Shown here: positions 54,435 through 61,488 of the stretch, one piece after another | Layout: each line of letters begins with the position of its first letter | Position numbering within the stretch: the stretch's first letter is position 1 | Assembly: GCA_002299895.1 (NCBI GenBank) | Contig: DBOC01000011.1 | Location: 1 to 64,000 of the forward strand | Source of the DNA: Sphingomonadales bacterium UBA656 | GTDB lineage: Bacteria > Pseudomonadota > Alphaproteobacteria > Sphingomonadales > Sphingomonadaceae | Direction: 5' to 3' | DNA: 64,000 nt | The notes under the pieces: generated by a model | Database searches by the model: none | Seen by the model: the letters and a program-made list of their open reading frames with translations, nothing else | What the model was told of the DNA's origin: nothing | Position numbers and translations under genes: made by a program

Positions 54435-54452
54435 TTTAATTGGGCGATTAAA
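54435..54452. promoter_or_regulatory. Candidate TetR operator before the acyl-CoA dehydrogenase gene
   Basis: An 18-bp palindrome TTTAATT-GGGC-GATTAAA lies 22 nt upstream of the acyl-CoA dehydrogenase ATG. It differs by one arm base from the site at 49251-49268, and both sit at the same distance from a catabolic start codon. Confidence 0.6.
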
Positions 54453-54494
54453 TAGCGGATTGCAACACTGAAATCCTCACCGGATTGCCAAGGA

Positions 54495-55628
54495 TTAGCC
54501 CTTCTTGAAGGGGGCCATATCGCCTAAAAATTCAATCTCGCGTTCCATAGCATGGGTTTCGCGCTCCAGAAAATCGGCAACTGCCATGCGGAACCCTTCA
54601 TTGGCGATATAATGCGCGGAATAGGTCGGCACCGCTTCATAACCGCGCGCCAATTTATGTTCGCCTTGCGCCCCTGCTTCCACGCGGGCGAGGCCATGAG
54701 CAATGGCATAATCAATCGCCTGATAATAACAGAGTTCAAAATGCAGGAAGGGGACTTCGCTGATGCAGCCCCAATAGCGGCCATATAGGCAATCGGGCCC
54801 GACAAAATTGAGCGCGCCGGCAATCGGCCGATCACCGGCAAACGCCAGAAAAAGGACGATGCTGTCACGCATAGTGTCGCCGATGATGTCGAAAAACGCC
54901 CGAGTCAAATAGGGCGTACCCCATTTGCGCGCACCAGTGTCCTGATAGAATATCCAGAATGCATCCCAATGTTCGGATGTGATGTCGGCGCCAGATATTT
55001 GCTCAATGCGAGCTGCAGATTGCGCGCCTGTGCGTTCCTTGCGGATGGCCTTGCGCTTGCGGGACGATAAGGCACCCAGAAACTCTTCAAAATCGGCATA
55101 GTCCCGGTTCTGCCAATGAAATTGCGCGCCGACCCGCGTCAACCATCCTGCCGCGCGAAATTGCGCGAGCTCAGTTTCGGCCACAAAAGTGGCATGCGCC
55201 GAAGATAGGCCATTCTGCTCCACCACCGCTTCCGCCGCCCGCAAGATAGGTAGCGCCATCGCCGGGTCACGCACTAACAATCGCGGCCCTGGCACTGGCG
55301 AGAACGGCGCAGCAATTTGCAACTTGGGGTAATATTGTCCACCAGCCCGATGAAATGCATCCGCCCAATGATGGTCGAACACATATTCACCCTGGCTGTG
55401 GCTTTTAAGATAGGCGGGCAGCGCCGCCGCCGGAACGCCGTCCGCATCGCGAATCAGTAGCGGCGCGGGCGACCATCCCGTGCCGGGACCGACGCTTCCG
55501 GAGTGCTCAAGCGCCGACAGAAACGCATGACTGACAAACGGATTGCCGCGTTGGTTCAGCGCATCCCACTGTTCGGCGGGAATCTCGCTGACTTTGCTTA
55601 AAAGTTCGGCGGTGACGCCGTCGGTCAT
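54495..55628 (-). CDS. FemAB-like GNAT protein (COG3146/DUF482)
   Basis: A 377-aa protein of the COG3146/DUF482 family, related to FemAB/GNAT aminoacyl-transferases. It has the expected FVSHAFLSALEHSGSVG, FDHHWADAFHRAGGQYYPKLQ, WRNRDYADFEEFLGALSSRKRKAIRKER and GHVTALVPTYSAHYIANEGF-type segments. Its biochemical role is unproven; peptidoglycan or other amine-acylation is inferred by fold. TAATG overlap by one base with ridA shows coupling. It ends the four-gene operon. Confidence 0.85.
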   Translation of the reverse strand: MTDGVTAELLSKVSEIPAEQWDALNQRGNPFVSHAFLSALEHSGSVGPGTGWSPAPLLIRDADGVPAAALPAYLKSHSQGEYVFDHHWADAFHRAGGQYYPKLQIAAPFSPVPGPRLLVRDPAMALPILRAAEAVVEQNGLSSAHATFVAETELAQFRAAGWLTRVGAQFHWQNRDYADFEEFLGALSSRKRKAIRKERTGAQSAARIEQISGADITSEHWDAFWIFYQDTGARKWGTPYLTRAFFDIIGDTMRDSIVLFLAFAGDRPIAGALNFVGPDCLYGRYWGCISEVPFLHFELCYYQAIDYAIAHGLARVEAGAQGEHKLARGYEAVPTYSAHYIANEGFRMAVADFLERETHAMEREIEFLGDMAPFKKG

Positions 55629-56089
55629 TAAACCGAGCGAACCTTCACAACGCAGTCGATTTCAACCGTCGCATCGCGTGGCAAGACAGGAACAGAGACG
55701 GCGGCACGTGCATGCTTGCCTGCGACGCCGAATACTGCTTCCATCAAGTCCGATGCACCATTGGCCGCTTCGGGTTGGTCGGTAAAGTCTGGGGTCGACG
55801 CGACAAATACACCAAGCTTGACGATTCGCTCAACGCGTTCAAGGTCACCGCCAAGCGCTGCCTTCATCTGCGCAATCAGCATGACTGCACAGGCCTTGGC
55901 AGCCGCCTTGCCGTCTTCAAGGCTGCGCGTATCTCCCACTTTACCAGTGACAACCTTGCCATCGACAAAGGGCAATTGTCCCGAAATGAACAGCATGCCG
56001 TTCGCTTCGACAGCGGGCACATAGGATGCGACTGGCGCTGCAGGTGCAGGGAGAGTAATGCCGAGTTCGTCCAATTTTTCTTCAATCAT
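55628..56089 (-). CDS. RidA family protein
   Basis: A 153-aa RidA/YjgF/UK114 protein. This group deaminates reactive enamine/imine intermediates released by PLP enzymes. The catalytic-type Arg is in ARAAVSVPVLPRDATVEIDCVV, and the GQLPFVDGK segment is typical. It begins MIEEKLDELGI, which is usual for a subgroup with a longer N-terminus. Its start overlaps the HAD stop by 4 nt and its end overlaps the FemAB gene by one base. Confidence 0.92.
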   Translation of the reverse strand: MIEEKLDELGITLPAPAAPVASYVPAVEANGMLFISGQLPFVDGKVVTGKVGDTRSLEDGKAAAKACAVMLIAQMKAALGGDLERVERIVKLGVFVASTPDFTDQPEAANGASDLMEAVFGVAGKHARAAVSVPVLPRDATVEIDCVVKVRSV

Positions 56090-56745
56090 GATGCTACCTT
56101 TTCCAATGTGGGCGCTGGCGCATTCGCAACGAGCCGGTCCCTAATCCAAACTTCTGCGTCTGCCCAGCGATCCAGCCGCGCGTGCGCTGACTTCGAAGGC
56201 TTCACGCGATCCCACAGCAAAGGCTCACCGACAAAATGCAATCGCCACACATCGGGGTACTGTTCGCCAACGGACTCATGCTGGTGCCCCAGATCGTCGA
56301 CGAATACCGCAACGCTTGGCCGATATTCTTCGAGAATCCGCCCAAGTGCCTCGCCCTTGCCGCCTTGGTTGCAATAGACTGGTGCGTCGATACCTACGGC
56401 CTTCAACTGCTCGGTCCGCGGTCCTGCACGGTGATCGAGCAAATTGGTGAGGATAACGACATCGGCATGCTCACGTAAGCGGTTGATGCTTTCGACCGCG
56501 CCATCAATTGCCTGTTGCCGGTGCATTTCGGTATCGAAAAATCCGTTGAGCAAATCCCAAACCTGCCCGCGCTCCACAATATTGCCATCATGCTTGTGGC
56601 GCAGTGCCTCACCCCAGTCACCATGGACGAGGTCGAAATGGATATGGTGTGCGTCATCCAGCCAGTCCCGAAAAGGGACGATCATGTGCAACAATACTTC
56701 ATCGCAATCCGAAATCAGCAATGGCCGGGGACCAGTAACGCTCAT
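56086..56745 (-). CDS. HAD-like hydrolase
   Basis: A 219-aa protein with HAD-type features: motif I LISDCDEVLL (nucleophile Asp with unusual CD-E spacing), motif II VILTNLL, and VAVFVDDLGHQHESVG as motif IV. The region between holds a Glu/Arg-rich cap. Substrate is unknown. It overlaps DUF3572 (start) and ridA (stop) by 4 nt each. The upstream frame is open to 56808 but lies within DUF3572. Confidence 0.75.
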   Translation of the reverse strand: MSVTGPRPLLISDCDEVLLHMIVPFRDWLDDAHHIHFDLVHGDWGEALRHKHDGNIVERGQVWDLLNGFFDTEMHRQQAIDGAVESINRLREHADVVILTNLLDHRAGPRTEQLKAVGIDAPVYCNQGGKGEALGRILEEYRPSVAVFVDDLGHQHESVGEQYPDVWRLHFVGEPLLWDRVKPSKSAHARLDRWADAEVWIRDRLVANAPAPTLEKVAS

Positions 56746-57011
56746 GCTTCCAACTCCTGCCGTGCATGTACCAATAAGGCGGGTGATACGCCGATGATCG
56801 CCGCGCACGCGATAAGATCGGGCTCATATGCCTCCAAAAACGACAAAATCGCCGCCTGTGTGCTGCGCTCCATGACGCTGGCGCGCAAGCCCTCGGGTGT
56901 AAGGCCAGTGAGCGACAATAATCGTTCGGCCCGCGATTCTTCCATCAACGCCCAAGCCAATGCCTGGAATGCCAAAGCCGATGCGTCTAACGTGTCGTTT
57001 GTGTCATGCAT
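56742..57011 (-). CDS. DUF3572 small protein
   Basis: An 89-aa helical protein of family DUF3572 of unknown function. ALAFQALAWALMEES, RLLSLTGLTPEGLR and FLEAYEPDLIACAAIIGVSP are its landmarks. It is the first gene of the four-gene coupled operon DUF3572-HAD-ridA-FemAB, separated from rpmG by the rpmG terminator. Confidence 0.85.
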   Translation of the reverse strand: MHDTNDTLDASALAFQALAWALMEESRAERLLSLTGLTPEGLRASVMERSTQAAILSFLEAYEPDLIACAAIIGVSPALLVHARQELEA

Positions 57012-57063
57012 GGCCTTCGCTTAAGCCAAGGCATAGCCGAACGCAAAGCGGGAAAAGGTCCGT

Positions 57064-57183
57064 ATGGATAAAAAGGCGATGATGTTTTGGGAAGTGATGT
57101 GGGACTGGATGGAGGACGACAGACACGCCCGCACTCATGTTGCCAGAATCAAAAAGGGCGCCCGAAGCGCCCTGATCGATTAG
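57064..57183 (+). CDS. Possible 39-aa small ORF
   Basis: An ATG with AAAAGG 8 nt before it opens a 39-aa frame (MDKKAMMFWEVMWDWMED, then a basic tail ending RSALID). It is Met- and Trp-rich at the start and overlaps the rpmG terminator on the opposite strand. No family recognised. It may be a chance frame. Confidence 0.25.
   Translation: MDKKAMMFWEVMWDWMEDDRHARTHVARIKKGARSALID
57151..57173 (-). terminator. Intrinsic terminator of rpmG
   Basis: On the minus strand AGGGCGC-TTCGG-GCGCCCT is followed by TTTT, a strong G+C-rich hairpin with a T-tract, 32 nt behind the rpmG stop. Confidence 0.85.
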
Positions 57184-57204
57184 CCTTTCAAGCAATGCTT
57201 GTGC

Positions 57205-57372
57205 TTACTTGATTTTAGCTTCCTTGAACTCGACATGCTTGCGCACGACGGGGTCATATTTGCGGAACGTCATCTTTTCCGTGATGTTGCGCGGATTTTT
57301 CTTGGTCACGTAGAAGAAGCCCGTGTCAGCGGTGCTGAGCAGCTTGATCTTGATAGTGGCTGGCTTCGCCAT
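57205..57372 (-). CDS. rpmG: 50S ribosomal protein L33
   Basis: A 55-aa ribosomal protein of the large subunit. It begins MAKPATIKIKLLSTADTG and contains FYVTKKNPRNITEKMTFRKYDP, with a C-terminal VRKHVEFKEAKIK, the family pattern of the cysteine-free L33. AAAGGA precedes the ATG. It is monocistronic: a strong terminator follows and a 367-nt gap precedes it. It is the shortest confident gene of the window. Confidence 0.97.
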   Translation of the reverse strand: MAKPATIKIKLLSTADTGFFYVTKKNPRNITEKMTFRKYDPVVRKHVEFKEAKIK

Positions 57373-57682
57373 GGCCCATTCCTTTTGTTCAAATAATTTC
57401 GTAAAAAACTGCGCAGAAAAGAGCCGCGCTGTTCACAGACGGGGGCCAATGCGGATTCGCGGGGCTAAAGTCAAGTCCATATGCTGGTATCCACATCGGA
57501 GAGCTGTCACATTTGCACCGAAACGCCATGCTGAAGGCGATTTAACATCTTACTTTTCAGCATGTCGGACAGTAATGACCCCCACCAAGTTCCGCATGAC
57601 ACGCAGACTGCACGCGTTCACGCAGCGATTCGCTCTAACTGTCCAAAATAGGGAGCAGTTCACAGCTGCGGATGTTAGTAGC
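57373..57682. other. Gap between rpmG and the cold-shock gene
   Basis: No gene is seen in this gap. The half beside rpmG must hold the rpmG promoter. A stem-loop CATGCTGAA/TTCAGCATG (57527-57535 and 57556-57564, 20-nt loop) stands in the middle. The end carries the terminator of the cold-shock gene. Confidence 0.5.
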
Positions 57683-57722
57683 AAAAAGGCGAGCAAAGCA
57701 TATTGCTTCACCCGCCCTTTTT
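57683..57722 (-). terminator. Terminator of the cold-shock gene
   Basis: A 13-bp stem, three positions being G-T wobble pairs (GGCGGGTGAAGCA with TGCTTTGCTCGCC), with a 3-nt loop is flanked by T-runs on both strands, so it can end transcription from either side. It lies just behind the cold-shock stop. Confidence 0.8.
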
Positions 57723-57739
57723 GAAATTCAGAACAGCTT

Positions 57740-58522
57740 TTATTCGGAGAGCGCGCTCAAATTTGTTGCCGAATATTTGCCACGACGGTCGATTTCGATG
57801 TCGAAGGACAAACGGTCACCTTGAGTTACTTGACCCATGCCCGAACGCTCAAGCGCCGAAATGTGCACAAACACATCTTCACCGCCATCGTCACGCTGCA
57901 CAAAACCAAAACCCTTCATGTCATTGAAGAACTTCACGGTACCATTAGCCCGTTCGCCAGTCGATTCGCGCTGTGGACCGCGTGCCGCCGAGTCGCGATC
58001 ACCGCCACGGAAGCCGCCGCGATCATCACCGCGCGGTGCACGGTCAAACGCTGGGCGATCAGGGCGCGGAGCGCGTTCGCTAACAGGCATCGGCTCGCCG
58101 TCGATCACTAAATCGGTTGCCGACACTTTACCACCGCGTTCCACCAGCTGGAATTCAAGTGGTTGACCCTCGGCAAGGCCGGCAAGGCCAGCTTGCTCAA
58201 CAGCGCTGATATGCACGAAGACGTCGTCGGGACGATCATCTACCTGAATAAAGCCAAAACCTTTTTGACCATTGAAAAACTTGACGATTCCTTTGCCGGA
58301 ACCGATGACTTGCGCGGGCATTGGTGGGCCACCAGGACCACGGCGCGGGGCACCAAAGCCTCCTCCACCGCCACCGCCGCCGAATCCGCCGCCGCCGCCC
58401 GAACGGCCACCACCAAAGTCACTTTGATAGGGGGATGGTGCGCGATAACCATCGTAGCTTTCATCACCGAAACCGTCTCTTTTGTCCCGGCCCTTGCCAG
58501 CACGCTTGCGATCAAAACCCAT
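57740..58522 (-). CDS. Two-domain cold-shock protein with glycine-rich N-terminus
   Basis: A 260-aa protein with two cold-shock domains (about residues 73-142 and 190-257), each with the RNP1-type KGFGFIQ/KGFGFVQ and RNP2-type DVFVHIS. A 70-residue N-terminus is basic then Gly-rich (Gly/Phe/Arg runs), and an Arg/Asp/Gly linker (about 145-188) separates the domains. It binds single-stranded RNA or DNA, probably as an RNA chaperone. A CAGTCG/CGACTG hairpin sits 45 nt upstream of the start and could belong to a structured leader. Confidence 0.92.
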   Translation of the reverse strand: MGFDRKRAGKGRDKRDGFGDESYDGYRAPSPYQSDFGGGRSGGGGGFGGGGGGGGFGAPRRGPGGPPMPAQVIGSGKGIVKFFNGQKGFGFIQVDDRPDDVFVHISAVEQAGLAGLAEGQPLEFQLVERGGKVSATDLVIDGEPMPVSERAPRPDRPAFDRAPRGDDRGGFRGGDRDSAARGPQRESTGERANGTVKFFNDMKGFGFVQRDDGGEDVFVHISALERSGMGQVTQGDRLSFDIEIDRRGKYSATNLSALSE

Positions 58523-58566
58523 AACTTCTTGCTTGCCTTCTCATCGCCCTAAACCACTATGTTATG

Positions 58567-58582
58567 CAGTCGAGGGCGACTG
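58567..58582 (-). other. Hairpin in the cold-shock gene leader
   Basis: CAGTCG-AGGG-CGACTG forms a perfect 6-bp stem with a 4-nt loop, 45 nt upstream of the cold-shock ATG. Cold-shock mRNAs often have structured 5' leaders. Whether it lies in the transcript is unknown. Confidence 0.35.
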
Positions 58583-58737
58583 TACTGCACGTCACAAGCG
58601 CAACCGTTGGTGATTACGCGACACTCCTCTATATCGTAATAAAATGTGACGCGATAGCAAATATTGTTGACGAATTTCGCTGTGCCATAACTGTACTTTC
58701 ATTTGCCTTGGACGGCACTGTCGGGCAAGGGACAAGC

Positions 58738-59355
58738 ATGAGCGTTTATTTGCATGAAGAAGATCTGCCCGCGGGCGTACTGGCCGAGGGTCCTGTCGCC
58801 GTTGACACGGAAACCATGGGGCTGATTACCCCACGCGACCGGCTCTGCCTGTTGCAGATTTCCGACGGCCGCGGGGACGAGCATCTGATCCGCTTTAGCC
58901 GGGACAGCGATTATAAGGCACCTAATCTGCGCGCCGTTCTTGCCGATCCTGCACGCCTCAAACTGTTTCATTATGCCCGATTCGATCTGGCCGCGATCTC
59001 GCATTATTTGAATGTCGTCGCGACGCCCTTATTCTGTACGAAAATTGCCTCACGCCTAACGCGTACATATACGGATCGCCATGGCTTGAAAGAATTGGTT
59101 AAGGAAATACTGTCGACCGACATTTCCAAACAGCAGCAATCCAGTGATTGGGGCGGTCCCGTGCTATCCGAAGCACAAAAGGATTATGCCGCAAGCGACG
59201 TTCGCTATCTTCACCGCCTGCACGCCGAATTTGTTATCCGCCTAGAACGCGAAGGTCGCACTGCCTTGGCGCAAGCATGTTTTGATTTTCTGCCACACCG
59301 TGCAGACCTTGATCTTGCGGGTTGGCCAGAAATCGACATATTCGGGCACAGCTAA
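58738..59355 (+). CDS. rnd: Ribonuclease D (short form)
   Basis: A 205-aa 3'-5' exoribonuclease of the DEDD family, the short form lacking HRDC domains. The catalytic acids are seen in VDTETMGL, HYARFDL and DYAASDVRYLHRL. It trims structured RNAs such as tRNA precursors. The ATG at 58738 with AAGGGA is preferred; the frame extends upstream to 58564 across a non-conserved segment. It begins the rnd-lptC-lptA-lptB-rpoN block. Confidence 0.92.
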   Translation: MSVYLHEEDLPAGVLAEGPVAVDTETMGLITPRDRLCLLQISDGRGDEHLIRFSRDSDYKAPNLRAVLADPARLKLFHYARFDLAAISHYLNVVATPLFCTKIASRLTRTYTDRHGLKELVKEILSTDISKQQQSSDWGGPVLSEAQKDYAASDVRYLHRLHAEFVIRLEREGRTALAQACFDFLPHRADLDLAGWPEIDIFGHS

Positions 59356-59380
59356 GGTTCGATCTGGTTAAGCATCGATC

Positions 59381-60016
59381 ATGTCCGCACAAGCCGATCT
59401 TGAACGCACACAAAGACAACGCTGGGCCATGCCCGACGGGCGGCATGATCGGCTCATCCGCGCGCTACGTGTTGGGTTGCCCATCGTCATTGGCCTGTTG
59501 GTAGCGCTGCTGGCATTCAGCCCCTTTACCGGCAAACAGGAATTGAGCTTCGTGCTGAACAAGGATGAAGTAGACCTGTCGCGCGAACGGCTGCGCGTCG
59601 TCGAGGCATTGTATCGCGGCGATGACAGCAAAGGCCGCCCTTTTTCCTTGCGCGCAGGGAGCGCTGTGCAAAAAACGTCTGCAGACCCTGTGTTGGAAAT
59701 GACATCACTATCGGGCCGGATAATGTTGAATGACGGACCGGCGTCCATCGTCGCGCAGCGCGGCGTTTATAACCTTAACAAAGAAACGATGCGCGTGAAT
59801 GGCCCATTGGCTGTTGAATCGGCAGGCTATGACATGATTGCCAGCAATGTAGAGCTATCGTTAAAAGACCGGTCGATGCAAAGCTTTGGTCCTGTTAGCG
59901 GTCGGACAAAAGTTGGCACCTTCCATGCGGGACGCCTACGCGCTGACCTCGACACGCGCATTGTGCGACTGGATGGCGGCGTTCGTTTGCGTATCGACCA
60001 GAATGCTATTAAGTGA
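59381..60016 (+). CDS. lptC: LPS export protein LptC
   Basis: A 211-aa LptC-like protein anchored by one N-terminal helix (about residues 31-47, GLPIVIGLLVALLAFSP), then a periplasmic beta-jellyroll with KSPVLEMTSLSGRIMLNDG- and FHAGRLRADLDTRIVRLDGGVRLRI-type strands. It carries LPS from LptB2FG to LptA. It stands between rnd and lptA, the usual alphaproteobacterial order. Confidence 0.88.
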   Translation: MSAQADLERTQRQRWAMPDGRHDRLIRALRVGLPIVIGLLVALLAFSPFTGKQELSFVLNKDEVDLSRERLRVVEALYRGDDSKGRPFSLRAGSAVQKTSADPVLEMTSLSGRIMLNDGPASIVAQRGVYNLNKETMRVNGPLAVESAGYDMIASNVELSLKDRSMQSFGPVSGRTKVGTFHAGRLRADLDTRIVRLDGGVRLRIDQNAIK

Positions 60017-60023
60017 GCGCGCA

Positions 60024-60551
60024 ATGACTATCCGTTCTCTCTCCTTCGGCCTGTGCGCAGCGATTGCGGGCATGAGCATGCTATCCACGGCTTCGACCGC
60101 GCAAAGCATTCGCAATCATGATAGCAATGCCCCTGTCGATTTTTCGGCAGCTGCTATGGAACTGCAAGACCGCGCAGACCGAGTGGTATTATCGGGTGGC
60201 GTGACGGCGGTTCAAGCAGGGCTTACGCTAAAGGCAAATCGCGTGACCGCCGCCTATTCGAGTAATAATGGCGTTGATGTGAACCGCCTTGATGCCACCG
60301 GCGGCGTGATGATCTCTAAAGATGACCTGCGCGCAACCAGTAGCTCTGCCATTTATGATCTGGATTCCAGCCTGATCACGCTGATAGGCAATGTGAACCT
60401 TGTGCAAGGCAATAATCGCCTCACTGGCGGACGCTTGGTCATTGATCTGGACTCAGGCCGCTCAACAATCAACGGCGGCGGGGCGGCTAGTACAACAACT
60501 TCGGGCGGCCGCGTCACTGGCACCTTCAGCGTGCCACAACGCAAAAAGTAA
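60024..60551 (+). CDS. lptA: LPS transport periplasmic protein LptA
   Basis: A 175-aa periplasmic protein with an N-terminal signal peptide (first ~27 residues, SFGLCAAIAGMSMLSTASTAQ) and an OstA-type jellyroll: PVDFSAAAMELQDRADRVVLSGGV and ASSSAIYDLDSSLITLIGNVNLVQGNNRLTGGRLVIDL. It bridges LptC and LptD in LPS transport. ATG at 60024 is chosen because the signal peptide starts there; the 138-nt upstream extension overlaps lptC. Confidence 0.9.
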   Translation: MTIRSLSFGLCAAIAGMSMLSTASTAQSIRNHDSNAPVDFSAAAMELQDRADRVVLSGGVTAVQAGLTLKANRVTAAYSSNNGVDVNRLDATGGVMISKDDLRATSSSAIYDLDSSLITLIGNVNLVQGNNRLTGGRLVIDLDSGRSTINGGGAASTTTSGGRVTGTFSVPQRKK

Positions 60552-60598
60552 GTTTGGGCTAACACTGAAAAAAGTGAAACTGTAAGCAATTCAGATAA

Positions 60599-60643
60599 GC
60601 ATGAATCATGCCAATTGCAAAATGCTTCGCTATTCAATAGATA
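60599..60643 (+). promoter_or_regulatory. Candidate promoter with palindrome before lptB
   Basis: In the A+T-rich 146-nt lptA-lptB gap, GCATGA-A-TCATGC (60599-60611) stands directly before TTGCAA, followed after 17 nt by TAGATA (60638-60643), a plausible sigma-70 promoter. This could give lptB-rpoN their own regulated transcript. Confidence 0.35.
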
Positions 60644-60697
60644 TTATATATAAATCAAAAGCATCATTGCGGGCGAAAATTGAAAATGGAGAGCATA

Positions 60698-61459
60698 ATG
60701 GCACCTGCTGCTGATGCAACGACCGATGCGGGTATGCAATCGGGGCTAGGCGTTGTGTCCATCGCCAAAAGCTATGACAAGCGGGCCGTTTTGACGGATG
60801 TTTCGCTGTCCGTGGCAAAGGGTGAAGTGGTTGGTCTGCTTGGACCCAATGGCGCGGGTAAGACGACCTGTTTTTACTCGATCATGGGGCTAGTCAAACC
60901 CGATAGCGGTCGCATTACGCTGGATGGCGCGGACATTACCACGCTGCCAATGTATCGCCGCGCCATTTTGGGGCTTGGCTATCTGCCGCAAGAAACGTCG
61001 ATTTTCCGCGGAATGACCGTTGAACAGAATATCAGCGCGGTTCTCGAAATGTCGGAGCCTGACGCCGACTCGCGCGGCGAGCGGTTGGAAAAACTGTTGG
61101 ACGAATTTGGCCTGACCCGTTTGCGCAGCGCGCCTGCCATGGCCTTGTCCGGTGGCGAGCGGCGGCGATGCGAGATCGCCCGCGCACTAGCCGCGAACCC
61201 GTCGATCATGCTTCTCGACGAACCCTTTGCCGGCATTGACCCGATTTCGATCTCGGACATTCGCGATCTTGTGAAGGAACTCAAGACACGTGGAATTGGC
61301 GTATTGATCACCGACCATAATGTCCGTGAAACATTGGACATCGTGGACCGCGCCTGCATCATTTACGGAGGACAGGTTCTATTCGCCGGATCGCCAGAGG
61401 CTTTGGTCGCCGATCCCAATGTCCGCCGCCTGTATTTAGGCGAAAGCTTTGCAATGTAA
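60698..61459 (+). CDS. lptB: LPS export ABC transporter ATPase LptB
   Basis: A 253-aa ABC ATPase that powers LPS extraction as LptB2FG. Walker A GPNGAGKTT, the signature LSGGERRR, Walker B MLLDEPFAGIDP and the LptB-typical LPQETSIFRGMTVEQN are intact. The ATG at 60698 has GGAGAG 5 nt upstream; a TTG at 60680 and an ATG at 60686 are alternatives. lptB is followed by rpoN with a 29-nt gap. Confidence 0.96.
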   Translation: MAPAADATTDAGMQSGLGVVSIAKSYDKRAVLTDVSLSVAKGEVVGLLGPNGAGKTTCFYSIMGLVKPDSGRITLDGADITTLPMYRRAILGLGYLPQETSIFRGMTVEQNISAVLEMSEPDADSRGERLEKLLDEFGLTRLRSAPAMALSGGERRRCEIARALAANPSIMLLDEPFAGIDPISISDIRDLVKELKTRGIGVLITDHNVRETLDIVDRACIIYGGQVLFAGSPEALVADPNVRRLYLGESFAM

Positions 61460-61488
61460 TGTGGAGGAAATGACGGAAATTTAACGTC

